DNA of 24,526 nucleotides from a virus: IMG/VR virus record IMGVR_UViG_3300038701_001257, positions 1 through 24,526 of that record, one strand, 5' to 3'. The position numbers and the translations under genes were made by a program. Of the stretch, positions 1-8,273 are shown in pieces. Within the stretch, counting starts at the first letter, position 1. Each line of letters opens with the position of its first letter. The notes below the pieces were generated by a model, which was given only the letters and a program-made list of their open reading frames with translations, was not told the origin of the DNA and ran no database searches.

Positions 1-1
1 T

Positions 2-15
2 TGTAAATAATTATG
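2..15. repeat. Recurrent palindrome, copy 1 (diverged)
   Basis: TGTAAATAATTATG, matching the GTAAWTAWTTAYG core; the last bases overlap the ATG at 13. It lies at the window edge before terS. Confidence 0.55.
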
Positions 16-690
16 AATAAGACCATGCACAATCAAGACCCCCATGCAAACTACTGTGGTGCAAAGACGCGGCACGGGCATCCTTGCAAGAATCGAGCGA
101 TGCCGAATGGACGCTGCCGGATGCACGGTGGCAAAGCGTTAAAAGGCGTGAATAGCCCGAATTTTAAGCATGGTCGGCACTCGAAATATATGCCTGAGGA
201 CTTATTACGGGTCTATGATGAAACGTCACAGGATACGCAATTATTGAGCTTGCGGGCAGAGATTGCGCTGATGGATGCCCTACTGGCTGGATTGCTGCCG
301 AAATTGGATACAGGCGAATCTGGTAAGGCATGGGATGAAGTGAAGAAGCTCATTAAGAAAGCCCGTATCGGCTACAAATCCGAGAACTATGCGACGTTGG
401 AAGAAGCCTTCCATGATATGGAGGACTTAGCGAATCAGCGAATCCTGCATTATGAGACACATCAGGAAATTAAAGATACAGTGGATACCCGGCGGAAGCT
501 GGTGGAGACAGAGACCAAGATTAGTATGCAGCATGAACGTGCGATTCCGGTGGAACAGTTGATGCTGTTGATGTCGCAGGTGCTGGGTGTGATACAAGCG
601 GTGGTGACGGATGATAAACAGCGGTATGCAATTGGAATCAAACTCCAAGAACTCATCAGCCTACCTTCTGGGTCTACAACGTCTGATTGA
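13..690 (+). CDS. terS: Putative terminase small subunit (HGG-motif family)
   Basis: Predicted 225-residue protein, probably the DNA-recognition subunit of the packaging terminase. The N-terminus has C15, C25, C35 and H38 in a CGAKTRHG...PCKNRAMPNGRC.MHGG pattern, a likely zinc-binding knuckle common in phage proteins encoded just before the large terminase. The rest is helical and charged, as expected for an oligomerising small subunit. The call rests on this motif plus the immediately following terL, whose frame overlaps it by 80 bases. No good Shine-Dalgarno precedes the ATG at 13, which lies inside a copy of the recurrent palindrome. An ATG at 25 would place the start at the same distance from that palindrome as in other genes here. 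The window edge truncates the upstream region. Confidence 0.72.
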   Translation: MNKTMHNQDPHANYCGAKTRHGHPCKNRAMPNGRCRMHGGKALKGVNSPNFKHGRHSKYMPEDLLRVYDETSQDTQLLSLRAEIALMDALLAGLLPKLDTGESGKAWDEVKKLIKKARIGYKSENYATLEEAFHDMEDLANQRILHYETHQEIKDTVDTRRKLVETETKISMQHERAIPVEQLMLLMSQVLGVIQAVVTDDKQRYAIGIKLQELISLPSGSTTSD

Positions 691-2107
691 TGGATTAAAG
701 GGAGGGGATGGGGATGATACTCCTGATTACCGCCAAGCGTATGAGGACTTCACAGATTATAAACAATTGATTCATAAGCGGTATCGGCGGGCGTTGCATC
801 TGGATAAGTTGGATGCGTTGTTGACGCGGGTTGCGCTGTATGTGGAGAGCAAGGGTACACACCCCGATGGGATACGGAACTTGATTGTGAGTATGCCCCG
901 TCGGTATGGGAAGACGTTGAGTGTGGGCATCTTGTTCCCAACGTGGTATCTGGGACGGAATCCGGATCATCGGGTTATGATGGCATCGTATGGGGCGAGT
1001 CTGGTAGAGAAGACCTCCCGTAAAGCTCGAAATATTATTAAGTCCCCGCGGTATCAATCGATATTTGGGCATGCCCTATCGGCTGACTCGGCTAGTGTTT
1101 CTAGTTGGGAGTTAGACGGTCATGAGGGTGGCATGGATGCGATGGGTATTATGGGGGGGGCGACGGGTAAAGGGTGGCATGTCCTGATTGTGGATGATGC
1201 GCTGAAAAACCGTGAAGAAGCCGAGAGTGAGACCATCCGCGATAAGGTGTGGGATGAGTTGGAAGATAGTTTCTTCAATGGTGCGGATGTCCCCTATGCG
1301 GCACGGATCATCTTTGCGACACGGTGGCATCCTGATGACCCTATCGGAAGATTGTTATTGCGGGAACCGGATGATTGGGTGAATTTTAAATTACCTGCGA
1401 TTGCGGGGGACGATGATGCGCTGGGGCGTGTGGCTGGGTCGGCATTGTGGGATTATAAGCACACGATTGAGCAGTTGCGCGAATTAGAGATTAAGATACC
1501 CCCCTATTCATGGTCTAGCCTATGGCAACAGGAGCCGACACCGGGTGAAGGTGGTTTCTTCAAGCGGGCATGGTTTACGGTGGTGAGTCAACCGCCGGAG
1601 ATTGTGTTTGCGGCGCGGTATTGGGATTTGGCGATGAGTGATAAGCCTACGGCAGACTTCACGGTCGGGTTAAAGATCGGGTTGGGGGTCGATGGGCATT
1701 ATTATATTTTGGATGTTGTGCGGAAGCGTGTGGATTGGGGCGAATTGGTGGACTTTATGGCGGGTGTGATGCTTGCCGATGGTCCGGCAGTCTCGCAGGG
1801 TGTTGAGAAGGCTGGTTACATGACACGGGCGGTTGGTGATTTGAATGCAGATCATCGGTTACACGGGTATAGTGTGATGGGCTATGAGGTTGATCGCGCC
1901 AAACATATCCGGGCACTTCCGGTACAGGGCAAGTTCCAAGCGGGGAAAATTGCGCTGGTACGTGCCCATTGGAATGATAGCTATGTGGATGAGATGTGTG
2001 CCTTCACGCCGAAAGGTGCGGTGCATGACGATCAAGTAGATGCGACCTCCGGCGCGTGGGTCATGATGGATGGTCAGGCGATGATGGAGGGGTATACGAG
2101 TTGGTAG
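611..2107 (+). CDS. terL: Terminase large subunit
   Basis: ATP-driven packaging motor and headful or cos nuclease, 498 residues, a normal length. The ATPase domain shows Walker A at about 95-102 (MPRRYGKT), Walker B at 191-196 (VLIVDD) and a coupling motif ATRW at 236-239. The C-terminal RNase H-like nuclease shows RYWDLA with D339, and a final acidic cluster HDDQVDA at 472-478. All key residues are present, so it should be functional. The start is uncertain: ATG 611 overlaps terS by 80 bases, and in-frame alternatives are ATG 626 and TTG 632. A run of eight G lies at 1153-1160, just before Walker B. Confidence 0.96.
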   Translation: MINSGMQLESNSKNSSAYLLGLQRLIDGLKGGDGDDTPDYRQAYEDFTDYKQLIHKRYRRALHLDKLDALLTRVALYVESKGTHPDGIRNLIVSMPRRYGKTLSVGILFPTWYLGRNPDHRVMMASYGASLVEKTSRKARNIIKSPRYQSIFGHALSADSASVSSWELDGHEGGMDAMGIMGGATGKGWHVLIVDDALKNREEAESETIRDKVWDELEDSFFNGADVPYAARIIFATRWHPDDPIGRLLLREPDDWVNFKLPAIAGDDDALGRVAGSALWDYKHTIEQLRELEIKIPPYSWSSLWQQEPTPGEGGFFKRAWFTVVSQPPEIVFAARYWDLAMSDKPTADFTVGLKIGLGVDGHYYILDVVRKRVDWGELVDFMAGVMLADGPAVSQGVEKAGYMTRAVGDLNADHRLHGYSVMGYEVDRAKHIRALPVQGKFQAGKIALVRAHWNDSYVDEMCAFTPKGAVHDDQVDATSGAWVMMDGQAMMEGYTSW

Positions 2108-2110
2108 CCC

Positions 2111-2124
2111 AGTAAATATTTACG
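2111..2124. repeat. Recurrent palindrome, copy 2
   Basis: AGTAAATATTTACG, perfectly symmetric over the inner 12 bases, 3 bases after the terL stop. Its last G begins the GAGG ribosome binding site of the next gene. Confidence 0.75.
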
Positions 2125-2134
2125 AGGATGTGTG

Positions 2135-2344
2135 ATGGCAAATCAGAAAGAAAAGCAACGTGTATTCAAGTGGTTGATCCAGCAATTGTTAAAGCAGACG
2201 GCATCTGGATTGCCGATTGAGGCACAAGGGTTTGTCGATCATCCGGTAGATGGTGAGGGAATGCCGACGATTGAGCATCGGCACGGGCGTGAGCGTCCTG
2301 ATTTTGTTGAGGCGGATAATATGGGGTGGGAGTCTTTGCAGTGA
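2135..2344 (+). CDS. Small hypothetical protein between terL and portal
   Basis: A 69-residue hydrophilic protein of unknown function. The N-terminal third is basic and helical (KEKQRVFKWLIQQLLKQ); the remainder is rich in His, Glu, Asp and Pro and looks extended. No membrane segment or known motif is visible. A good GAGG ribosome binding site at 2124-2127 sits 7 bases before ATG 2135; a GTG at 2132 in the same frame is less well placed. The recurrent palindrome lies directly upstream. The stop overlaps the portal start (GTGA at 2341-2344), which indicates translational coupling and supports it being a real gene. It may be a head-assembly accessory, but this is only inferred from position. 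Confidence 0.7.
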   Translation: MANQKEKQRVFKWLIQQLLKQTASGLPIEAQGFVDHPVDGEGMPTIEHRHGRERPDFVEADNMGWESLQ

Positions 2345-3978
2345 TTAAACGACTCTATAACAAGTTGAAGATAAATTATCAACGGTGGCAGGCACGGCGT
2401 GGGATGCAAACGTTAGTCGGGCATGTGGTGCAGAACCTGCATGATCCGGCGAAAATCCATGATTATGTGGATTATGCGCTGCCGATATTGCTACCGGATA
2501 GCTTGCGTGCGGATTTGGAGCGGAGCAATAAGTTATCCACGTTCATTACGGAAAGCTGGCGCGATGCGGTCAAGTTCCAATTTGATAGCCCGTATAAAGA
2601 TGACCTGCCGATTACCCCGGTGACAGAAGACCCCCTATCGGAGTGGGATTGGTCAACACGCAAATATATATTAGAGCGATGCCATGCGGCGTATAACCGG
2701 AATCCAGATGCAAAGATCGGCATTAATCACATTGCGAATTTTGCGACGGGTGAAGGTTTCCAGTTGACGACGTATCATCCGTTGATTGAGGAATTGTTGA
2801 ATGATTTTATTGATGATCCTCAGAACCGAATCCGTGAATATGAGCGTCAGGTATCGAAGGATGTTTTGATTGATGGTGAAGCGGTGGTGCGCTACTTCCA
2901 TAGCCCTGAGTTGGGTAAGACGGTTATTGTTCCCACCCGCCCGTGGGAATTGCAATCGATTGAAACGGAGATGGGTAATTATCGGAATATCCGCAAGTAT
3001 CATTTTAATTTCCAGCATGACGAGGGGGATTATCCCGGTAGTCGTCATGAGTCTGATATTACATCTGTGGATGCAAATGATGTGTTGTTTGTGGCAATTA
3101 ATAACCGTGCGTATGAGTTGCGCGGGCGGTCTGAGTTGTATGCTGCCCTGCCGTGGTTAAAAGCGCGTAAGGATTGGCTACAGAATCGGGCACGGATTAA
3201 TTATTGGTTGAGCGTGATTTTGTTCCGTGTGTCTGTGAATACGAATAATCAAGCGGCACTGGCTGCGGTGAAGGCGCGTTGGTCAACCCCCCCTACCCCC
3301 GGCAGTATTGCGGTGGAACATGCGGATGTGGGGATTGAGGCGATACAAGCTAGTCCAAATGCACCGGAAGCGGCGGACGATGGTCGTCAATTGCTGATGC
3401 AGATTGCGAAAAATTTCGGATTGGCGGAATACTTCCTCGGCGATGGTGAGAATGCAAACCTTGCGAGTGCGACACGGCAACAACTGCCCGCGCTGGTACG
3501 TTTTGAGGATCATCAACGGATGCTCTTGATGGAGTTGTGGGAGCCGATGTTCCGCAAGGTGATTCAACATGCGGTCGATGATGGACGGTTGCCCCTGCTA
3601 TTAGAAAAGCATGATGGGAACGGGGAGCCAATCAAGGGCGTAGATGGGGAATTGGAAATGATTGAATCCATTAAGGCGTTTGATGTTGAGTATGCGGATA
3701 TTATGCAAGAGGATATTTTGCAATTGACACAAGCCCTTGAGAAACAAGTGAGTAACGGGTTTACCAGCCGTCGTCAGGCGCGGTCTGAGTTGGAGCGTGA
3801 TCCCGACCAGACAGAGAAAGAAATACAGGAAGAACGCGAGCGTGATATGCTAGATATGGCACAGGGACGTATCCCGATGCCACCAACGATGCGTGATGAG
3901 GCGATGACTGGAGAGGATGAAGAAGAAGACCCTGAGACTCCTAAAGAAGAACAACCCCCTGTACCCGAACCATCGTAA
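2341..3978 (+). CDS. Portal protein
   Basis: Probable dodecameric portal at the packaging vertex, 545 residues from the chosen start. It follows terL and precedes the MuF gene, the usual order. Portal-like features include the segment YNRNPDAKIGINHIANFATGEGF followed by a clip/wing-like region (KDVLIDGEAVVRYF), and a long acidic, Pro-rich tail after about residue 480 ending in EEDPETPKEEQPPVPEPS. GTG 2341 is preferred over GTG 2326 because GGGAG at 2328-2332 lies 8 bases before it and because it overlaps the previous stop as GTGA. The stop codon TAA sits inside the palindrome at 3974-3987. Confidence 0.9.
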   Translation: MIKRLYNKLKINYQRWQARRGMQTLVGHVVQNLHDPAKIHDYVDYALPILLPDSLRADLERSNKLSTFITESWRDAVKFQFDSPYKDDLPITPVTEDPLSEWDWSTRKYILERCHAAYNRNPDAKIGINHIANFATGEGFQLTTYHPLIEELLNDFIDDPQNRIREYERQVSKDVLIDGEAVVRYFHSPELGKTVIVPTRPWELQSIETEMGNYRNIRKYHFNFQHDEGDYPGSRHESDITSVDANDVLFVAINNRAYELRGRSELYAALPWLKARKDWLQNRARINYWLSVILFRVSVNTNNQAALAAVKARWSTPPTPGSIAVEHADVGIEAIQASPNAPEAADDGRQLLMQIAKNFGLAEYFLGDGENANLASATRQQLPALVRFEDHQRMLLMELWEPMFRKVIQHAVDDGRLPLLLEKHDGNGEPIKGVDGELEMIESIKAFDVEYADIMQEDILQLTQALEKQVSNGFTSRRQARSELERDPDQTEKEIQEERERDMLDMAQGRIPMPPTMRDEAMTGEDEEEDPETPKEEQPPVPEPS

Positions 3979-3987
3979 ATAATTACG
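3974..3987. repeat. Recurrent palindrome, copy 3
   Basis: CGTAAATAATTACG, containing the TAA stop of the portal gene and merging into the GAGG ribosome binding site of the MuF gene. Confidence 0.78.
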
Positions 3988-3994
3988 AGGAAAT

Positions 3995-5086
3995 ATGACA
4001 TTATCAAAACGGCACATCAATCATGTGCTGAATGTGAAGGGGTATGCGTTTGTTGATCCGAACGAAGCCCCCAACTTGAGGAAGCGGTATGCGGAGTCTT
4101 ATATCCGTCGGCGGTCGTTTGCGCTGGAAGATGCGACGATTATTGCAATTTATGGCTTGTATAAAGATGCCTTCTACGAGATTCAATCGATGGCACATCG
4201 GCAAGCGGATGAATTGGGCATCCGTCAATTGGAGAACATTCCGGTTGGGGTTGAGTGGCGGCGACGGGTGAACCGATATGCCGACACCCGTTTGCGGCGA
4301 TTGGGTGACGATGTGGCAGCCCTAGCCTATGAGAAGGTTACGCTGGGGTATCTGGCAAATTATTACGGCAAGCTGTGGATGCTGGATAGCATGACAGTTG
4401 ATGATGTGATAAACATCCGGCGGATAAGCCCTGATGATGCTAGCCTTGCGGTGATGAATAAGCAGTTGCTTGAGGATGTCGGGAATAAAATTATTTACGA
4501 CAATCTGGGTGTGGAGTGGCGTGAACAGTTTGCGAATGAGATGGATGATGTCCTCTTGAAGATTCGCAGGCGATTGACCACAGGCATGGGCAACGGTGAA
4601 ACGATCAAACAATTGATGAACGGGGTAGCGGATACGCTGGGGGTTACGATTGACCGTCGGCGGACAGGCATCCCGAATGTGCGGGCGAACTTCAACCGTG
4701 TGCAGTCGATTACGCGGAGTTATTTTATAGATGCGAATAATCGGGCAGCCCTTGCAGCGTATCAAGCGAATGCTGATGTTGTGGGGGGTGTGGAGTGGTT
4801 GACTGCGAATGATGGGCGGGTATGCCCTACGTGCCAGCGATTGGCAGGGATGGTGTGGGCAGTGGATGATATTCATATGAAGCATCCTGTTACCGATACC
4901 CATCCGTTATGCCGATGCAGCTTGATCCCCGTCCTTCTGGATCAAATGCCGACGGGAGATGCAATCCTTGTGTTTGCAGATGATGAGCCACCTAGTCTCG
5001 GATTTAGGGGCTGGTTGATGGGACTCGGACTGGGTTTTATGCTGGCTGATTTTATTGGAATGGAATTGGATAGTAGTAGGATTTGA
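3995..5086 (+). CDS. MuF-like minor head protein (SPP1 gp7 family)
   Basis: A 363-residue minor capsid protein probably bound to the portal and involved in head assembly or DNA ejection. The diagnostic MuF region is at about 232-312: helix NRVQSITRSYFIDANNRAALAAY, then GVEWLTANDGRVCPTC (C277, C280), and HPLCRC at 303-308, a predicted metal-binding Cys/His set. The C-terminus (about 337-356) is hydrophobic (WLMGLGLGFMLADFIG) and could insert in or approach a membrane, which is not seen in every MuF protein. Start ATG 3995 has GAGG at 3987-3990. The stop TGA at 5084-5086 is just before the next start. Confidence 0.92.
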   Translation: MTLSKRHINHVLNVKGYAFVDPNEAPNLRKRYAESYIRRRSFALEDATIIAIYGLYKDAFYEIQSMAHRQADELGIRQLENIPVGVEWRRRVNRYADTRLRRLGDDVAALAYEKVTLGYLANYYGKLWMLDSMTVDDVINIRRISPDDASLAVMNKQLLEDVGNKIIYDNLGVEWREQFANEMDDVLLKIRRRLTTGMGNGETIKQLMNGVADTLGVTIDRRRTGIPNVRANFNRVQSITRSYFIDANNRAALAAYQANADVVGGVEWLTANDGRVCPTCQRLAGMVWAVDDIHMKHPVTDTHPLCRCSLIPVLLDQMPTGDAILVFADDEPPSLGFRGWLMGLGLGFMLADFIGMELDSSRI

Positions 5087-5088
5087 TT

Positions 5089-6135
5089 ATGGCAACCGAA
5101 TTATTTAGTGAATCGGTCGAGTATCTGAGAGAGAGCTTAGACCGAGATACCCGCACGGTCAAACAAATTATCATACGCGCGGGGATGAGCAAGAATAAAC
5201 GCAATTATCCTGAAACCGTCTTGAAAGAGGCGGTTTCTTTATTTGAGGGTGTGAAGACGTATGCTAATCACCCTGACCCTAAAGCTAAATCCGGACGCGA
5301 TGTAAGAGAAACTACGGGTTGGATTGCGGGGGTGCAGTTTGATGAGGGGATTAAGGCACTTGTCGGAACCCGTCATTTTTCGCGCAATTCGGCTGGTAAT
5401 GACATCTGGAACATTGTTGAGGATGTGATTAGTGGGAATGCCCCATCGTCGCTTATTGGTGGGTCGATCAATGCACTGGGGAATGGTAGACGTGCCGATG
5501 ATGGGACGTTGATGGTGGAATCGATTACGCGCGCGTTTAGTGTGGATGATGTCGATACCCCGGCTGCGGGTGGTGGATTTGAGAAACTGGTAGCCAGTGA
5601 GGGCGGGATTGTTGAGGCGGTCTTGTCTGAGGCGACATATGAAGAATGGTTTGAGGCGTGTCCAGAGCATACCAAACGCCTCCAAAAAGAGATGAAAGCA
5701 GTTCGTCAAACGGAAGCGGTTAAGGCTGCTACGGCAGAAGCTGACCAGCTACGCGAGACGGTTAATACCTTGCAAGTGGATGTGACTGAGGCAACGCAAG
5801 CCCGCGATGCTGCCCTAGCGGAATTGGCTATGGTAAGGCGTGAGTTGCAAATAGAGAAGATGATGCGTAAGGCTCATCTGCCGGAAGTTGTTGAGAAACC
5901 ACTGCGAGAACGTCTAGCCCAAGCGGATGAAGCGCAATGGGTGGACATTATTCACGAAGAAAAATTGAGAGCCAAGTATGATGCTGCAAAAGTACCTGTG
6001 TCGGGGGCTGGTCGGCGGGTTTCTAAGCCGTTACCGATTCCGTCACCGAGTTATGAAGGCGTGATGAATTGGATGGAGGTTGATACTCCTGAAAAGCAAC
6101 GTGCTTTAATGCAGCGATTGGCTAAGAAAGGTTAA
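5089..6135 (+). CDS. Capsid maturation protease fused to scaffold domain
   Basis: A 348-residue protein that looks like a prohead protease with a C-terminal scaffolding region. Residues 20-165 resemble the T4 gp21-type serine protease fold: NHPD with H61, GGSIN with S126, and SVDDVDTPAAGGG at 151-163, a typical end of the protease core. H61 and S126 are the candidate catalytic pair. Residues about 195-265 are a Glu/Ala/Arg-rich coiled coil, as in internal scaffolds, followed by a further helical, basic tail. A separate scaffold gene is not visible, which supports the fusion. ATG 5089 is chosen over TTG 5083 because it follows an AGGA sequence at good distance. Confidence 0.82.
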   Translation: MATELFSESVEYLRESLDRDTRTVKQIIIRAGMSKNKRNYPETVLKEAVSLFEGVKTYANHPDPKAKSGRDVRETTGWIAGVQFDEGIKALVGTRHFSRNSAGNDIWNIVEDVISGNAPSSLIGGSINALGNGRRADDGTLMVESITRAFSVDDVDTPAAGGGFEKLVASEGGIVEAVLSEATYEEWFEACPEHTKRLQKEMKAVRQTEAVKAATAEADQLRETVNTLQVDVTEATQARDAALAELAMVRRELQIEKMMRKAHLPEVVEKPLRERLAQADEAQWVDIIHEEKLRAKYDAAKVPVSGAGRRVSKPLPIPSPSYEGVMNWMEVDTPEKQRALMQRLAKKG

Positions 6136-6137
6136 CA

Positions 6138-6662
6138 ATGACAGTATCAGCAAATGGTCTTCGCAGCGGGACACCTGTTAGCGATGATATGTATGTAACC
6201 GTTCATGCCTCCGGTGTGGGGTTGGAAGTGAACCCCGGCGATTGGGTGAGCTTTAGCGGGCAGTATGGCATTGCCACACATGATGGTGTTGCGTACTTCA
6301 AAGCGTCCGGTGTGGGGGTTGCGTTGGATCGTAATCCGGCATACGACTGGGCGGGCAATCAAGTGGTTAATAGTGCGCTACTGGTGGCAACCCGTGGCAT
6401 CTTCCAAGTATCGGCTAACTTTAGTGGTGTGCCTAATCTAGGGGTGCTGGCGTTCCCTGATATGACAGGTAGCGCGGTGAATGCGCCGAGTGGTGTAACT
6501 GGTTTGGGTGCTATCTGGAATACGGGTGTGCCTGTGAGTGTTTCGGGCGCAACTGCCGCAGCCCCTGTTAAAGGTGTTGCACAAGTGATCGGATCGAATG
6601 GACCTTACCCAACCGGGCAATTGTCTATTCGTGTATTCCCGCGCAATGCGGATTATTACTAG
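6138..6662 (+). CDS. Putative capsid decoration or head-stabilising protein
   Basis: A 174-residue, Gly/Val/Ser-rich, beta-type protein with few charges. Two similar segments, ASGVGLEVNPGDWVSFSG and ASGVGVALDRNPAYDW, suggest an internal duplication. It lies between the protease-scaffold and the major capsid protein, where decoration proteins of the lambda gpD type or small head proteins usually are. No signature residue allows a family call, so the function is inferred from position, size and composition. AAAGG upstream of ATG 6138 serves as the ribosome binding site. The stop TAG at 6660-6662 overlaps the ribosome binding site of the capsid gene. Confidence 0.6.
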   Translation: MTVSANGLRSGTPVSDDMYVTVHASGVGLEVNPGDWVSFSGQYGIATHDGVAYFKASGVGVALDRNPAYDWAGNQVVNSALLVATRGIFQVSANFSGVPNLGVLAFPDMTGSAVNAPSGVTGLGAIWNTGVPVSVSGATAAAPVKGVAQVIGSNGPYPTGQLSIRVFPRNADYY

Positions 6663-6672
6663 GGGGTGTGTG

Positions 6673-7767
6673 ATGACAGTAGATAAAGCACAAATCATCA
6701 ATATTCTTGATGCTGAGCGTGGTGTTTTCACTGAGGAAACAATACAGGGTGAATCCCTCAACGGTCTGCAAGAAAATATGATCCCTTACCCACGTGATGC
6801 GCGCGGGCGGATGACAATCGACCATGAGCGACTGATGGAAGCTGCCACAACGGCAAAATTCCCTGATTTGCTGCGTATGGGTGTGCGTTTCGATGTATTT
6901 AATAGCTACAACGAAACCCCGGTGACTTATCCGTTATTTACACGGGATGTTCCCAGCACGAAACAAAAAGAAGAATACTTGAAAGATGCTGCGCTGGGAA
7001 TTGCACCGATTGTCGCTGAAGGTCAGCCCTATCCAGAAGTTGAGATGGAGCTTAATGACGGTGTAGAAGTCCCCAACCACAAACGCGGTTATATCATTCC
7101 GGTAACGGAAGAAATGCAACGGTTTGACCAGTTGGGCAAAGTACGTCAGTTATCTGAGAGCATCGGGCGATCCCTACGATTGACCGAAGAACTTGCCGTG
7201 ATGGACGTATTGACCACTACAGGGAACTACACCCGCAATAGCTCAACAGGTGACAATGACGAGGGTGCGAATACACAAACCCTAGCCTTCAGTGCAACCA
7301 GCTTGATTACAGCGTTTAACGTACTGTCTACGATGAAAGACCGTAAGACAGGAGTTAAGTTGGGTGTGATGCCGAATACGTTGATTATTGCACCTAAGCT
7401 CAAATGGGCAGCGGTACAGTTGATCCTGAGCCGTGAATTGCAGCGTGTCGGACAGGGTGCGGATAACGCGCAAAATGTCTATGGCGGAGGCACTAATAAC
7501 CCGTTCTTCAATATGGTTGACCAGATCATTGTCAGCCCTCATCTAGGGGATTCGTATCAATGGTCATTGATGGAGCGTAATCGTGCGATTTACTTCCAAC
7601 GGGTTGACCCGGTAGATGTACAGATTGCTGACCGTAGCATGATGAATGAGAGTTACATCACCCGTGATGTGATCCGGTATCGTGGGCGTACATGGTTTGG
7701 CGTGGGAATGGTCGATGATCGTTTCGCATTTTATTCCGATACCACAAGCGCACCTGAAATCAGTTAA
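6673..7767 (+). CDS. Major capsid protein (HK97-like fold predicted)
   Basis: A 364-residue protein with the layout of a large HK97-fold coat protein: a short N-terminal arm, an E-loop-like region around EGQPYPEVEMELNDGVEVPNHKRGYIIPVTEEM, a central helix region (LSESIGRSLRLTEELAVMDVLTTTG), and a C-terminal beta region ending VIRYRGRTWFGVGMVDDRFAFYS. It sits downstream of the protease-scaffold, as expected. The frame extends upstream to 6598, but ATG 6673 is chosen because AGGGGG at 6661-6666 is its ribosome binding site and the extension would overlap the preceding gene. A terminator hairpin follows the stop. Confidence 0.9.
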   Translation: MTVDKAQIINILDAERGVFTEETIQGESLNGLQENMIPYPRDARGRMTIDHERLMEAATTAKFPDLLRMGVRFDVFNSYNETPVTYPLFTRDVPSTKQKEEYLKDAALGIAPIVAEGQPYPEVEMELNDGVEVPNHKRGYIIPVTEEMQRFDQLGKVRQLSESIGRSLRLTEELAVMDVLTTTGNYTRNSSTGDNDEGANTQTLAFSATSLITAFNVLSTMKDRKTGVKLGVMPNTLIIAPKLKWAAVQLILSRELQRVGQGADNAQNVYGGGTNNPFFNMVDQIIVSPHLGDSYQWSLMERNRAIYFQRVDPVDVQIADRSMMNESYITRDVIRYRGRTWFGVGMVDDRFAFYSDTTSAPEIS

Positions 7768-7773
7768 TAATTT

Positions 7774-7796
7774 AGGGGGTGTATGCCCCCTTTTAA
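7774..7796 (+). terminator. Hairpin terminator after the capsid gene
   Basis: Stem AGGGGG/CCCCCT with loop TGTATG, followed by TTTT and then AAAG. It begins 7 bases after the capsid stop. The U-tract is short, so termination is probably partial, which would lower expression of downstream head genes relative to the coat protein. Confidence 0.6.
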
Positions 7797-7808
7797 AGTG
7801 AGGGACAC

Positions 7809-8273
7809 ATGGAAAATAAACAAGTAGATACGAAAGCCACGTTAGAATGGCTTGATGATGTTTGTTCTCAAGCATTAACGGAAGCCCGTCAAGGGGATAC
7901 CGCATTGGCAAATCGACTGGGGCAGCATCCGGCGTTAGCGCATTACTTTAATAATGTGCATACCACCAAGTCAATCCGTCCTGATACATGGACACAGATG
8001 TATAACCCGTATTTGCGTGAGGCGGATCGTTTGCGCCAACTGGCAGAGGCGGAAAGCCAACATGTGGAGACACAAGAACGGGTCAATACCCTTGAAGCTA
8101 AGCTGGATAAACTAACCAGCATGGTGGAATCGTTCATCGAAAGTCAGGAAACTCAAGAGCCTGTTGAAGAAGAACCCGCAAAGAAACCCCGTAAATCATC
8201 CAAGAAACCTGTTGATGTTGAAACAGAAGCGGATGAAACACCGGAAGATTCTGAGGGTGAAAGCGAAGACTAA
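7809..8273 (+). CDS. Acidic coiled-coil protein after the capsid gene
   Basis: A 154-residue protein of unknown function. Residues about 10-75 are helical and globular (WLDDVCSQALTEARQ...HPALAHYF). Residues 75-115 form a coiled coil (LREADRLRQLAEAES...VNTLEAKLDKLTSMVESF). The last 40 residues are a charged low-complexity tail of Lys then Glu/Asp (KKPRKSSKKPVDVE...EDSEGESED). GAGGG precedes ATG 7809 and the stop overlaps the next start by one base (TAATG). Proteins at this place can be head-tail joining or scaffold-like accessory factors, but no family is recognised. Confidence 0.7.
   Translation: MENKQVDTKATLEWLDDVCSQALTEARQGDTALANRLGQHPALAHYFNNVHTTKSIRPDTWTQMYNPYLREADRLRQLAEAESQHVETQERVNTLEAKLDKLTSMVESFIESQETQEPVEEEPAKKPRKSSKKPVDVETEADETPEDSEGESED

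Noticed and set aside
4322-4903. Long minus-strand open frame (193 residues) inside the MuF gene
   Set aside because: It lies wholly opposite a well-supported gene, is rich in His, Ile and Arg as expected from a reverse frame, and has no ribosome binding site or recognisable motif.
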